From contig JALSLA010000035.1 in NCBI GenBank assembly GCA_026988515.1, positions 1-57,793 of the forward strand: a stretch of 57,793 nucleotides of DNA, read 5' to 3'. The translations under genes and the position numbers were made by a program. The notes under the pieces are model-generated. The model saw nothing but the letters and a program-made list of their open reading frames with translations. It searched no databases and was not told the DNA's origin. Of the stretch, positions 48,426 through 56,760 are shown piece after piece. The number at the start of each line of letters is the position of its first letter. Position 1 is the first letter of the stretch. The stretch comes from Helicobacteraceae bacterium. GTDB lineage: Bacteria > Campylobacterota > Campylobacteria > Campylobacterales > Sulfurimonadaceae.

Positions 48426-49645
48426 GATGGATCCTTTAATAAATCAACGGCAGCACTGTGAAGTAACTGCAGATGGTAACGGTACGATCGGACAGTTAAA
48501 TCATGGTGTTTGAGTTGGTTTTGAAAATAGAGGTTTTGGGCATCTAAGAGTTCAAGAAGGCTTTTTTCACCGAGTTTAAACGAACGGGTTGTAATCTCAT
48601 AAAGCGTTTTTGAGGATTCAAGAAGCCCTGTTGTATAGGTGTGGAGATATGTTTTATTCTGTAAATAAAGAGCATATTGTGCTGTAATGTTTTTACGCAC
48701 TCGGTAGCGAAAAGCATCTTTTTGAATGCGTTTTTTTAAGATGGCAGCCCGTTGCATCTCAAGGCGGTATTGTTGCGTATTCCAAAGTGGAATGGTGGTA
48801 CGTATACCAAACCCGTAATCGGTCTTAACGGTAGTATCGGTTTCGAGGCTACGCTCTTGGTAGAGGTAAAGTTCCGGTAAAAAATAGCGACGGATTTTTA
48901 GAAGATCGAGCTTATGTTGTGATGCCTTCAGTTGCGCCGTGTAGAGATTATGCAACGGATGGTGCTCACCCAAAAGATGCAACACATCGGGTTGCGGCGG
49001 TTGGGGCAGTTTAAAGGTGTTCGAAACTGTAATTGCTTCAGAACTCTTTAGCAGCATTTGTGCTTGATACTGTAGCGTCAAATAGCGCAACTTTTCCTGT
49101 TCTTGTTGCATGGTAAGCTCTGTGGTGAGTATGTCAATGCGGGAGCGTTCCAGCCCTGAAATATCTCCGGCAAGTTCACGGGATGCAGCAATACGTTTGA
49201 GGGAGTTGGCCTCATTGATCTGTTGTTGTAAAAGCGTATGTTTTTGTTGTGAAAAATAGAGCTCATGAAAGAGAAAAGCCGCACGGTATTGCACTTCAAG
49301 AGCGGTATTTTTTTTACTAAAGGTCGCACTTTTTAATGTGGCTTTGGCTCTGTTTTTGTTGGAGCGCATCTCGTTCCATAAAGGTACTTTTTGGCTGATT
49401 TCAAGATGGTTATACTCTATAGCGTTGTTTAAACCGTCGCTAAAGCCAAGTTCGACATTGGGATTTTCCCATAAAGTTGACTCTAAAAGAGTTGCTTGTT
49501 CGTAAGCAATCTGCGCCGCATCTTCCTGTAAAGAAAATGAGGCATGAAGCGCTTGTTGTATAAATGGAGTAAAACGGTACTCGTGCTGTTGTTGTGCTGC
49601 CATAAGAGTCACATGAAGCAGGAGTACCAAAAAAGTGGTTCTCAT
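48422..49645 (-). CDS. TolC-like outer-membrane protein of the second metal efflux system
   Basis: 407 residues with a Sec signal (TTFLVLLLHVTLMAAQQ). Two OEP repeats: LWENPNVELGFSDGLNNAIEYNHLEISQKVPLW in the first and KTDYGFGIRTTIPLWNTQQYRLEMQRAAILKK in the second, separated by long amphipathic helices. It forms the outer-membrane channel for the adaptor and RND pump encoded downstream; it overlaps the adaptor start by 4 bases. It is not closely similar to the CusC-like protein at 37.2 kb by eye, so the two systems were probably acquired separately. Confidence 0.85.
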   Translation of the reverse strand: MRTTFLVLLLHVTLMAAQQQHEYRFTPFIQQALHASFSLQEDAAQIAYEQATLLESTLWENPNVELGFSDGLNNAIEYNHLEISQKVPLWNEMRSNKNRAKATLKSATFSKKNTALEVQYRAAFLFHELYFSQQKHTLLQQQINEANSLKRIAASRELAGDISGLERSRIDILTTELTMQQEQEKLRYLTLQYQAQMLLKSSEAITVSNTFKLPQPPQPDVLHLLGEHHPLHNLYTAQLKASQHKLDLLKIRRYFLPELYLYQERSLETDTTVKTDYGFGIRTTIPLWNTQQYRLEMQRAAILKKRIQKDAFRYRVRKNITAQYALYLQNKTYLHTYTTGLLESSKTLYEITTRSFKLGEKSLLELLDAQNLYFQNQLKHHDLTVRSYRYHLQLLHSAAVDLLKDPS

Positions 49646-49699
49646 AAATAACTTCCTTAGTGTTATATTGAAAATGTGGTGATAACGGTAAAAGAGGTA

Positions 49700-50071
49700 T
49701 TAACGAGGAGGCGCGTGAAAAAGAATAGAACGTAAAGGGATAAAATAGGAGTAGTGTGTATCAATCTGGTATGAGATAGAGCGGCGATAATGGCGCAGTA
49801 TTGTAGTACGCAGTAGAAAAAAGAGAAAAAGTGACCGGTTCTTAATGAGAACCAGTAAGAGTAACATGCCGCTTAAAATACAAAGTCCCTGTTGACAATC
49901 GATGAGGTCAATATCATGCAGGCTTGTGTGCGTACCAGATGCCTTGTCATGGACGTCAATATGGATATGGTGATGGTCATGATGTTCTTCAACATGCATA
50001 TGGTAGTGCGTGTTGAGGGTAAGCATGACAATGAACATACTTAAAAACAGTACTGTTTTTTGAAACACCAC
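49700..50071 (-). CDS. Small His-rich membrane protein, first gene of the second metal efflux unit
   Basis: 123 residues if the GTG at 50071 is used (AAAAGGA lies 9 bases before it; the open frame extends to 50128). One transmembrane segment or signal at the N-terminus (TVLFLSMFIVMLTL) is followed by HYHMHVEEHHDHHHIHIDVHD, with 10 His in 21 residues, then CQQGLC, a second hydrophobic segment (ILSGMLLLLVLI) and a basic tail. Similar small His-rich proteins precede RND genes for Co/Zn/Cd efflux and are thought to bind metal in the periplasm. The two Cys may form a disulfide or a metal site. A 54-base gap separates it from the TolC-like gene. Confidence 0.7.
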   Translation of the reverse strand: MVFQKTVLFLSMFIVMLTLNTHYHMHVEEHHDHHHIHIDVHDKASGTHTSLHDIDLIDCQQGLCILSGMLLLLVLIKNRSLFLFFLLRTTILRHYRRSISYQIDTHYSYFIPLRSILFHAPPR

Positions 50072-50207
50072 CGTGACCGTCCTTTTAAAAATATCTACAA
50101 TTATGGCATAAAAAAACAAACTGTACACACCAAGGCTTTTTTGTCTTAGTTTTCAGGAGAATTATATTTCAAAAAAAATCTCAGCCCAGTTTGGTTATAG
50201 TGTCTCA

Positions 50208-52001
50208 ATGAAAAATAAACACACACTACTGCAAACTTATTTTGGGTATAAAACGTTTCGTCCTTTTCAGGAAGAAGCGGTCGATGCTATTATGCAAGGG
50301 CGTGATCTGTTAATGATCTTACCGACAGGCGGAGGAAAGTCACTTGCATATCAGCTGCCGACGCTGCTTATGAATGGTACGACGGTGGTTGTGTCACCAC
50401 TTTTAGCGCTCATGCATGATCAGGTCTGCAGTTTGCGCTCTCAGGGTATGCGTGCCGAGATGTTGTCATCAATGCAAAGTGCTGAAGCATCCCAAGATAT
50501 CCTCGCTTGTCTCTATCGGGGTGAAATACAGTTTTTGTATCTCTCTCCCGAACGGTTAAACACTATGAGCATGCGCCGTGTACTCAGCAAGATACCGTTG
50601 AACTATTTTGTTATTGATGAGGCACATTGTATTAGCGAGTGGGGGCATGAATTTCGGGAAGATTTTCGAGAACTGCACCGGCTTCGTGACTATTTTAAAC
50701 ATACGCCTATTGCCGCATTTACCGCTACGGCAACAGAGCAGGTACGTAATGATATTGAACGACAGCTGCAATTAAAAAATACATGTAAATTACAAGGGAG
50801 CATTTTTCGAAACAATCTGAACATTAGTGTGCGTCACCGTATGAAAGAGGGGTATGACCAGCTCTATGATATTCTTAAAGATCGTACCATAGAGAGTGGT
50901 ATTGTGTATGCGTTTTCACGTAAAAATGTTGAAGCAATAGCGCACTATTTGCAACGTAAAGGGTTTAAGGCGGCAGCATACCATGCCGGTCTTTCTGCAG
51001 AGCAGCGCAATGAAGCGTTTCGGGCTTTTGTCTATGACGAAGTGCAGGTAATGGTGGCGACTATTGCCTTTGGTATGGGGATTGACAAAAGTAATATTCG
51101 GTTTGTCATACACATGTCCCTACCCAAAACACTGGAGAATTATTATCAGGAAATGGGTCGTGCCGGACGTGATGGCGACAGTGCCGATACGGTACTGCTT
51201 TTTAGTGCTTCAGATGTCATACAGCAAAAACGTTTTATTGAGATGCATGACGATGTTCAATATAAGACACAGATGTTGCATAAACTTAATGCGATGCACC
51301 GTTACGCTACTGCTGAAAAGTGTCGTCACCGCCAGTTGGCGGAGTATTTTTCCGAGACGCTTGAAGCGTGTGGTACCCATTGTGACTACTGTTTAGAACC
51401 TGAATATGAGAAGCGTAATATTACAACAGAAGCACAAATGTTGCTTTCTGCCGTCTATCGCACGGGTCAGACTTTCGGTAAAAATTATATTATTGATATT
51501 TTACGTGGTGCTAAAGAGCAGAAAGTTCTGGCAAATTCCCATGAGCAACTTTCTGTGTACGGTATTGGAATGCAATGGAGCAAGAAGCAGTGGTTTGTGT
51601 TGTGTGAACGTATGCTTGAAATCGAAGCACTACTGCCTAATGCGTACGGAGGGCTGGTATTGACACCGAACGGACGGGAGATTTTGAAGGGAGAAAAACA
51701 GGTCTCTATTCGTGCCGATCGATTGCATGTTAAAGCCAAAGCTCTTAGAAGAGCTACTGTTGAAACCGATGAGTATGACGCTGATCTGTTTGAATCGCTT
51801 CGTCGCTTGCGCCAACACATTGCATTGGATCACAGTGTTCCGGCCTACATTGTGTTTAGTGACAAAACCCTCAAAGAGATGGCAGTACTGCGTCCACAAA
51901 GTAAAGAAGCGATGTTGCAAATCGGAGGGGTCGGCGAGGTGAAATTTGAGCGTTACGGCAAAGAGTTTTTAAAAATGTTTCTGGAGCAAAGCCATGGCTA
52001 A
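50208..52001 (+). CDS. recQ: ATP-dependent DNA helicase RecQ
   Basis: 597 residues, close to E. coli RecQ (609). Motif 0 is FGYKTFRPFQEEAV, Walker A is LPTGGGKSLAYQLP, motif II is VIDEAHCISEWGHEFRED, and motif VI is YYQEMGRAGRDG. The zinc-binding region has KCRHRQLAEYF and GTHCDYC (four Cys), followed by the winged-helix RQC domain. A C-terminal HRDC domain follows (YDADLFESLRRLRQHIALDHSVP). Role: 3'-5' unwinding in recombination and repair. It is divergent from the metal efflux unit. Its stop interlocks with the MsrA-type gene in four bases (51998-52001). One TACATGTA lies in codons for NTCK. Confidence 0.95.
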   Translation: MKNKHTLLQTYFGYKTFRPFQEEAVDAIMQGRDLLMILPTGGGKSLAYQLPTLLMNGTTVVVSPLLALMHDQVCSLRSQGMRAEMLSSMQSAEASQDILACLYRGEIQFLYLSPERLNTMSMRRVLSKIPLNYFVIDEAHCISEWGHEFREDFRELHRLRDYFKHTPIAAFTATATEQVRNDIERQLQLKNTCKLQGSIFRNNLNISVRHRMKEGYDQLYDILKDRTIESGIVYAFSRKNVEAIAHYLQRKGFKAAAYHAGLSAEQRNEAFRAFVYDEVQVMVATIAFGMGIDKSNIRFVIHMSLPKTLENYYQEMGRAGRDGDSADTVLLFSASDVIQQKRFIEMHDDVQYKTQMLHKLNAMHRYATAEKCRHRQLAEYFSETLEACGTHCDYCLEPEYEKRNITTEAQMLLSAVYRTGQTFGKNYIIDILRGAKEQKVLANSHEQLSVYGIGMQWSKKQWFVLCERMLEIEALLPNAYGGLVLTPNGREILKGEKQVSIRADRLHVKAKALRRATVETDEYDADLFESLRRLRQHIALDHSVPAYIVFSDKTLKEMAVLRPQSKEAMLQIGGVGEVKFERYGKEFLKMFLEQSHG

Positions 52002-52507
52002 GCAAGAGACTGTTTAGATGCATTAGTCATAACATAATCAGCATATTCTCTCAATAGTAGTGCCAGTTTGGGCTCTATATAACGACTGCAAAATGGCTTG
52101 TCTCGGTTTTTTTCATAATAATTTAAAAACTTTTCACTATTTAATTTAAAGCTCTTAAAAGGATATATTTTTGTCACGAGAGTTTTGTCAAAAAGTTTCT
52201 GTTTCTCTATCATGACAGCCTCTGCTTCAAGCTTTTGGGTTTTGTCAAAAGTATAGATAGCTGAGCGATATTTTTGACGCATAGAGTGGTTGGAGGTGGC
52301 GTTGTGGGTGTACAGGTGTATCTCTATTAAGACATGAAGCGGGATTTTGTGACTTTCAAAATGCACGATGACCGCTTCGCTAAGCGTTTTTGCATCGGGG
52401 TGGGTGGAGTCTATCCACCCTTGTTCTACGTTTGCCACACCTTTTAAAGCAGAAAAAATCGCTTCGGTACACCAGTGGCACCCTCCACCAAAGCCTATTT
52501 TTTGCAC
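51998..52507 (-). CDS. MsrA-family protein of the GGCHWC type
   Basis: 169 residues from the GTG at 52507, which shares a base with the stop of the preceding Msr fusion gene (TAGTG), a coupled start; an ATG at 52561 would add 18 residues read inside that gene. The active site is GFGGGCHWCTEAIFSALKG, a variant of the usual GCFWG of MsrA. QKYRSAIYTFDKTQKLEAE matches the later MsrA motif. The usual HQxYL motif near the C-terminus is replaced by KFLNYYEKNRDKPFCSRYI. It has no signal peptide, unlike the fusion protein, so it may repair methionine sulfoxide in the cytoplasm. Confidence 0.75.
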   Translation of the reverse strand: MQKIGFGGGCHWCTEAIFSALKGVANVEQGWIDSTHPDAKTLSEAVIVHFESHKIPLHVLIEIHLYTHNATSNHSMRQKYRSAIYTFDKTQKLEAEAVMIEKQKLFDKTLVTKIYPFKSFKLNSEKFLNYYEKNRDKPFCSRYIEPKLALLLREYADYVMTNASKQSLA

Positions 52508-53733
52508 TATTTGTTTATCTTGTCTCGTGGTACAAACTCTAAAACGCTCGCATTGATGCAAAATCTTTTTCTGCCTCCTGGTGCATCATTAAAAACATGC
52601 CCTAGATGAGCCCCTGATTTTTTGGCGATGATTTCGGTGCGATGCATACCTAAGCTGTTGTCATCCTTGGATATTGTAGCGCCATCCACCGCCTTAAAAA
52701 AGCTAAGCCAGCCTGAACCGGAATTAAATCTATCTTTTGTATCAAAGAGAATATCTCCTGAGATTTTATCGATAAAAACCCCATCACCTGTATGTTTGAA
52801 CTGATCATACTTTTTGCAAAATGGAGCATCCGTCTTTGCATGAAAAGCGACCCTGTACGCCTCACTGCTCTTGCCCAGTTTGAATAATCCCACCGCTTTA
52901 TAAAAGGCTTTTTCATCCATATAGCCTGTATAAGAATGCATCTCTTTGCCATCCTCAATAAAGAGAATTGTCGGCGTTCCTGCGATTTTTGTCTTGATGG
53001 TAAATCCCTTCAATCTCTCTTCATGTGCAGTTCTAAGCGGGATGTTACCTCGGTAGTGGTCAGTTACATTTTTCTTAAATCTCTCACAATAGGGACAAAA
53101 TGGAGCGTCAATGACAACAATCTCTTTACCTCCCAGCGGTGAGATAGTGTTGTTTGTCACGTTCTCTTTGCCAAACTTTACCCCTGTGGCATGATTTGGG
53201 CAGTAGCCCAAAGGGTTTTTTTTGAGGTAATCTTGATGATAGCTCTCAGCAGGATAAAACTTTTTAAGTGGTGCTATCTCGGTTGTGATCTCTCCATATC
53301 CTTCTTTGGTAAGGAGTTTCTGGTAGGTTTTTTTTGTCTGAAGGGCTATATTTTTTTGTGCGTCTGTTGTATAGTACAAAGCACTTCGGTAGTTGTTGCC
53401 TCTATCGTTTCCTTGCCTGTTGCCTTGTGTTGGGTCATGAAGCTCCCAAAAGTGTTTGATGAGAGCTTTCGTTGAAATGTTATTATCATCATAGAGCACT
53501 TCTACCACTTCGGCATGGTTCTTTACAGCATAATTGTCTCGGTGCTTTAAAACCTCTTTGTAGGTTGGGTTTTCAAAATCACCGCCTGCATATCCGGCAG
53601 TAGCCTTATGCACTCCCTCTAAATTGTCAAAATACTTCTCTACTCCCCAAAAACACCCTGCACCAAAGACAATCGTCTGTGTCTTGGCATAGAGCGAAAG
53701 GGTAAGCAGTGTGATTATCCATACTATTTTCAT
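52507..53733 (-). CDS. msrAB: Periplasmic methionine sulfoxide reductase fusion, MsrA-thioredoxin-MsrB
   Basis: 408 residues from the ATG at 53733 (AGGAA upstream). A Sec signal (IVWIITLLTLSLYAK) leads to an MsrA domain (about 20-190) with GAGCFWGVE and GYAGGDFENPTYKEV and the later YHQDYL motif. A thioredoxin-like domain follows (about 205-295) with a CPYC site in IDAPFCPYCERFK and the cis-Pro loop KIAGTPTILFIED, in the style of DsbC/DsbG. The MsrB domain (about 300-405) has SGSGWLSFF, LGMHRTEII, HLGHVFNDAPGG and the catalytic Cys in RFCINASVL. The two zinc CxxC pairs of many MsrB are absent. It repairs both S- and R-methionine sulfoxide in periplasmic proteins. The middle domain may recycle or supply electrons. 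Confidence 0.9.
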   Translation of the reverse strand: MKIVWIITLLTLSLYAKTQTIVFGAGCFWGVEKYFDNLEGVHKATAGYAGGDFENPTYKEVLKHRDNYAVKNHAEVVEVLYDDNNISTKALIKHFWELHDPTQGNRQGNDRGNNYRSALYYTTDAQKNIALQTKKTYQKLLTKEGYGEITTEIAPLKKFYPAESYHQDYLKKNPLGYCPNHATGVKFGKENVTNNTISPLGGKEIVVIDAPFCPYCERFKKNVTDHYRGNIPLRTAHEERLKGFTIKTKIAGTPTILFIEDGKEMHSYTGYMDEKAFYKAVGLFKLGKSSEAYRVAFHAKTDAPFCKKYDQFKHTGDGVFIDKISGDILFDTKDRFNSGSGWLSFFKAVDGATISKDDNSLGMHRTEIIAKKSGAHLGHVFNDAPGGRKRFCINASVLEFVPRDKINK

Positions 53734-53773
53734 CTTATATTTCCTAATTGTGCTATCATGATGATAGCACAAA

Positions 53774-53950
53774 GTGTGTGAAGAAAAAAGAGCATTTGCA
53801 ACAGACTGTGAACACTGTTTGCGTGAGAGTGAGTTTGACCTGCCTGAAAATCTTTGTGATCCTCTGCCTGAAGTGATAGAGGCGTTGCAAAAGTATAAGA
53901 GTTATGATGCGATGATTAGTCATTTTCCTGATGTGAGAGAGTTGTTATGA
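53774..53950 (+). CDS. Short ORF coupled to phzF; possible gene remnant
   Basis: 58 codons from GTG at 53774 to TGA at 53948-53950. The stop overlaps the phzF start (ATGA), the pattern of real coupled genes. The frame reads MCEEKRAFATDCEHCLRES, then EFDLPENLCDPLPEV and ends SHFPDVRELL, with no low-complexity bias. Three Cys (DCEHC and NLC) could bind metal. A TAG closes the frame just upstream, so this is either a small gene or the C-terminal remainder of a longer one. I do not recognise the family. Confidence 0.5.
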   Translation: MCEEKRAFATDCEHCLRESEFDLPENLCDPLPEVIEALQKYKSYDAMISHFPDVRELL

Positions 53951-54726
53951 TACTAAAAACCTACCAAATTGATGCATTTGCCACCAAAGTATTTGAGGGA
54001 AATCCTGCGATGGTTGTGCCTTTGGATGTATGGTTGGATGATGCGTTGATGCAAAAGATAGCCCAAGAGAATAACCTTAGTGAAACAGCTTTTTTTGTGC
54101 AATCTAACGACATATATGAACTGCGTTGGTTTACACCCGCCAAAGAGGTAGATATGTGTGGTCATGCTACTTTGGCATCTGCGTATGTGTTATTTGAATG
54201 TATGGGGTATGAGAAAAAAGAGATTGTTTTTTCTACGAAAAGCGGTAATTTACATGTAAAAAAAGAAGAGAGTTTCTTTGTGATGAACTTCCCGCTCCAA
54301 CCTATAGTACCATGTGACATATATGATGCGATAGAAGAAGCATTTGGCGTACGGTCAAAAACTATTTTTTCTGCTATGGACTACATAGTCATCTTTGAGC
54401 AAGAAGATGATGTGCTTTTTGCCAAGCCAAAGATGGAAGTCTTGAAACGATTACATCGTAGAGGTGTTTGCATCAGTGCTACAAGTAGACAATATGACTT
54501 TGTGACACGCTTTTTTGCACCGAAGTTTGGAGTCGATGAAGACCCGGTGACGGGTTCTGCATTTACGCAGTTGGCAGGGTATTGGCAAGGTGTATTGGGT
54601 AAAGATAGATTGAGTGCCAAGCAGGTATCGTCTCGAGGTGGTGAAGTACGCTGTGAGATTAAGGGCGAACGGGTGGAGATTAGCGGTGAGGCGGTGAAGT
54701 ATCTGGAAGGGGAGATAAGAATTTGA
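53947..54726 (+). CDS. PhzF-family isomerase-like protein
   Basis: 259 residues, typical for PhzF/YddE. The N-terminal half has QIDAFATKVFEGNPAMVV and NNLSETAFF with the conserved Glu (near residue 45) used in catalysis, then ELRWFTPAKEVDMCGHATLA. The C-terminal half has FFAPKFGVDEDPVTGSAF and ends with the second lobe. In phenazine producers PhzF isomerises trans-2,3-dihydro-3-hydroxyanthranilate, but most family members have other unknown substrates, and no phenazine genes are present. A TTTACATGTAAA palindrome lies inside (54249-54260). Confidence 0.88.
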   Translation: MILKTYQIDAFATKVFEGNPAMVVPLDVWLDDALMQKIAQENNLSETAFFVQSNDIYELRWFTPAKEVDMCGHATLASAYVLFECMGYEKKEIVFSTKSGNLHVKKEESFFVMNFPLQPIVPCDIYDAIEEAFGVRSKTIFSAMDYIVIFEQEDDVLFAKPKMEVLKRLHRRGVCISATSRQYDFVTRFFAPKFGVDEDPVTGSAFTQLAGYWQGVLGKDRLSAKQVSSRGGEVRCEIKGERVEISGEAVKYLEGEIRI

Positions 54727-54807
54727 GAAGAAGTAGAAAATTTTAATCTAAAATATATTTATTTCGTATTATAATCCTAAATAAATAGTTATTTTAAGGA
54801 TTACAAT

Positions 54808-56052
54808 ATGGAAAATGTAATTTTATCTCAGAATAAACATTGGAAAAATAGATATAAAAATCTCTATAAACGAGATGTTTTTGAGAAGTTAGAACGAAAT
54901 CTACAAACCAAACATATACAAGTCATCCAAGGCATAAGACGCAGTGGCAAATCCACACTTTTTAAACTTCTCATCAACCATCTTAGCCAAACAATTGACC
55001 CCAAAGAGATACTCTATATCAATCTTGATGACCCATTTTTTACACCCTTTAGAGATGATGCTACAAAATTTTATGACATCATCCAGAGTGCTAAAAAACT
55101 GACTCAAAAAGAGGTAAAATATCTTTTTTTAGATGAAGTGCAAAATATGAAAGGTTGGGAGAGTTATGTCAAGAGTGTGTATGACAGCGAACTCTTTACA
55201 AAGATATTTGTCACAGGGTCAAACTCGACACTGCTAGAGGGGGAGTTAGCCACACTTTTAACTGGGAGATATTTGTCTGTGCAGGTCCATCCTTTGAGTT
55301 TTAAAGAGGTACTTCATATCAATAAAATAGAGAGTTATATGCAAAAAGTAGAGCAAAAACCAAAAGTGCTTAAACTTATAGATGAGATGATGCTCTATGG
55401 ATCCTTTGTTGAAGTCTATGACCATAAAGAGGAGTTTAGGCGTGATATACTTACGACATATTATCAGACTATTTTACTCAAAGATTGTGTATCCAATCAT
55501 GCAATCAGGGATGTCAAGAGCTTTAAGGAGCTTAGTTTTTATCTGCTTAGCAATATTGCGTCACTCTACTCCTATAACTCCTTGGCAAAGGCAGTGGGTA
55601 TTAATGATAAAAGTGCAAAAGAGTACCTCTCTTACCTAGAGGAGAGCTACTTATGTACTGAATTAAAACAGTTTTCTTTCTCTCTCAAAGAACAACAAAA
55701 TGCCAAGAAAAAGGTTTACTTTAATGATAATGGTTTTGTATCACTCTCTTTTAAATTTTCTTCCAATTATGGTAAATTACTTGAAAATTTAGTTTTAACA
55801 GAACTTATAAAAAGTGGTTACGAAGTCTATTTTTACAACAAAAATTTTGAGTGTGATTTTATAGCTAAAAATGATAAACATACTATCGCTATACAAGTAT
55901 GCTACGAACTCAATGATACCAATAGAAAAAGAGAATTAAACGGGCTAAATAAGCTTCCTTTTGATGTAGATGAGAAGATTGTAGTAACCTATGATCAATT
56001 TGAAGAGGTAGATGGGGTGAAAGTGATTGGTTTTTGGGAGTATTTTGGATGA
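54808..56052 (+). CDS. AAA-type ATPase with DUF4143 domain
   Basis: 414 residues. Walker A is IQGIRRSGKSTLFKLL near residue 40, and Walker B is YLFLDEVQNMKGWE near residue 110; VTGSNSTLLEGELATLLTGR follows as sensor and arginine-finger region. A winged-helix linker leads to the C-terminal DUF4143 domain with the nuclease-like pattern LENLVLTELIKSGYEVYFY...ECDFIAKN...AIQVCYEL (Glu, Asp and Gln-x-Cys, in place of the usual Glu-x-Lys). The family is common, mobile between genomes and of unknown role. The gene is visibly more AT-rich than the nos region. Its stop overlaps a following short ORF (ATGA). Confidence 0.88.
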   Translation: MENVILSQNKHWKNRYKNLYKRDVFEKLERNLQTKHIQVIQGIRRSGKSTLFKLLINHLSQTIDPKEILYINLDDPFFTPFRDDATKFYDIIQSAKKLTQKEVKYLFLDEVQNMKGWESYVKSVYDSELFTKIFVTGSNSTLLEGELATLLTGRYLSVQVHPLSFKEVLHINKIESYMQKVEQKPKVLKLIDEMMLYGSFVEVYDHKEEFRRDILTTYYQTILLKDCVSNHAIRDVKSFKELSFYLLSNIASLYSYNSLAKAVGINDKSAKEYLSYLEESYLCTELKQFSFSLKEQQNAKKKVYFNDNGFVSLSFKFSSNYGKLLENLVLTELIKSGYEVYFYNKNFECDFIAKNDKHTIAIQVCYELNDTNRKRELNGLNKLPFDVDEKIVVTYDQFEEVDGVKVIGFWEYFG

Positions 56053-56123
56053 GCTACCTAAGAGACGAACTAGAAAAATCCATAAAAATAACTGATGAAG
56101 AGTGGGCAGGTCACAATGTCTAA
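56049..56123 (+). pseudogene. 24-codon ORF, probable gene fragment
   Basis: ATG at 56049 overlaps the stop of the ATPase gene by 4 bases. The frame reads MSYLRDELEKSIKITDEEW and ends at TAA 56121-56123. It is too short to assign and looks like the N-terminus of a longer cytoplasmic protein. It overlaps the next short ORF by 8 bases. Confidence 0.35.
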
Positions 56124-56211
56124 GAGAAATGTCTATTTTGTTTTAGCTATACTGGGGTTAGTGTTGCCCTATAGCCTGTTTTTACCAAGGTTATTAGACT
56201 TTTATGCTTAA
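56116..56211 (+). pseudogene. Truncated DUF2834-like membrane protein
   Basis: 31 codons: MSKRNVYFVLAILGLVLPYS followed by LFLPRLLDFYA and a TAA stop. This closely resembles the first transmembrane segment of DUF2834 proteins, which normally continue for about 80 more residues with two further segments. No continuation in another frame is seen before the ogt start at 56230, so the rest appears to be deleted rather than frameshifted. Confidence 0.5.
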
Positions 56212-56229
56212 GAGAAAGGCACTTAGAAA

Positions 56230-56742
56230 ATGAACACAATAAACATACAAACCCATAAAAGCCCAGTAGGGGAGATGCTGCTAGGTTCTTATGAGGGTAA
56301 ACTATGCATGGCAGACTGGAAGTACAGGCGTATGCGTACCACCATAGACAAGAGACTGCAGGTTGGGCTAAATGCTGAGTATGTAGAAGAGCGTTCAGAG
56401 GTGATAGAGCAGACCATCACACAACTAAAAGAGTATTTTACGGGCGAGCGAAAAAGTTTCGACATTTCACTGCTCACCGTAGGTACAGACTTTCAAAAGT
56501 CTGTATGGCAAGGGCTTATGAAAATCCCTTATGGTACCACAGCCTCCTACCTAGAACTTTCCAAAAACATAGGCAGTGCAAAAGCAGTAAGAGCCGTAGC
56601 CTCAGCCAATGGAGCCAATGCCATAAGCATTCTCATCCCATGTCATCGCATCATCGGGTCTAATGGTGATTTGGTAGGGTATGCAGGTGGCTTGGTTGCA
56701 AAGAAGAAGTTGTTGGAAATTGAGAATAATTTATTGAGTTAA
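56230..56742 (+). CDS. ogt: Methylated-DNA-[protein]-cysteine S-methyltransferase
   Basis: 170 residues. The active site is ISILIPCHRIIGSNGDLVGYAGGL with the acceptor Cys in PCHR. The DNA-binding helix-turn-helix with the Arg finger precedes it (IPYGTTASYLELSKNIGSAKAVRAVASANGANA). FQKSVWQGLMKIPYG is the usual family motif. It removes methyl or alkyl groups from O6-alkylguanine by a suicide transfer. An AlkC-like glycosylase gene follows 18 bases later, giving a two-gene alkylation-repair unit. The N-terminal 90 residues are of normal length. Confidence 0.95.
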   Translation: MNTINIQTHKSPVGEMLLGSYEGKLCMADWKYRRMRTTIDKRLQVGLNAEYVEERSEVIEQTITQLKEYFTGERKSFDISLLTVGTDFQKSVWQGLMKIPYGTTASYLELSKNIGSAKAVRAVASANGANAISILIPCHRIIGSNGDLVGYAGGLVAKKKLLEIENNLLS

Positions 56743-56760
56743 TTGAAGCAGAACGGACAG

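Larger units (their letters stand above)
461..54260. repeat. Dispersed palindrome TACATGTA (core of TTTACATGTAAA), 18 copies
   Basis: Copies of TACATGTA or its extended form begin at 461, 2319, 4406, 8034, 8334, 10357, 14596, 16394, 24994, 30606, 35886, 36683, 39221, 42416, 42458, 45509, 50780 and 54249 (position of the first base of the longest match). Most are flanked by further A/T pairs that extend the dyad to 10-14 bases. They lie in genes on both strands, in several reading frames, and in three intergenic spots. The span given covers the first to the last copy; the DNA between them is not part of the repeat. Confidence 0.85.

Noticed and set aside
48138-48461. Plus-strand frame with repeated MIVMIVFFMIVSG units
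   Set aside because: It is the antisense reading of the His-codon repeats in the RND adaptor; the Ile/Val/Met repeat is a product of the repeated DNA, not an independent membrane protein.
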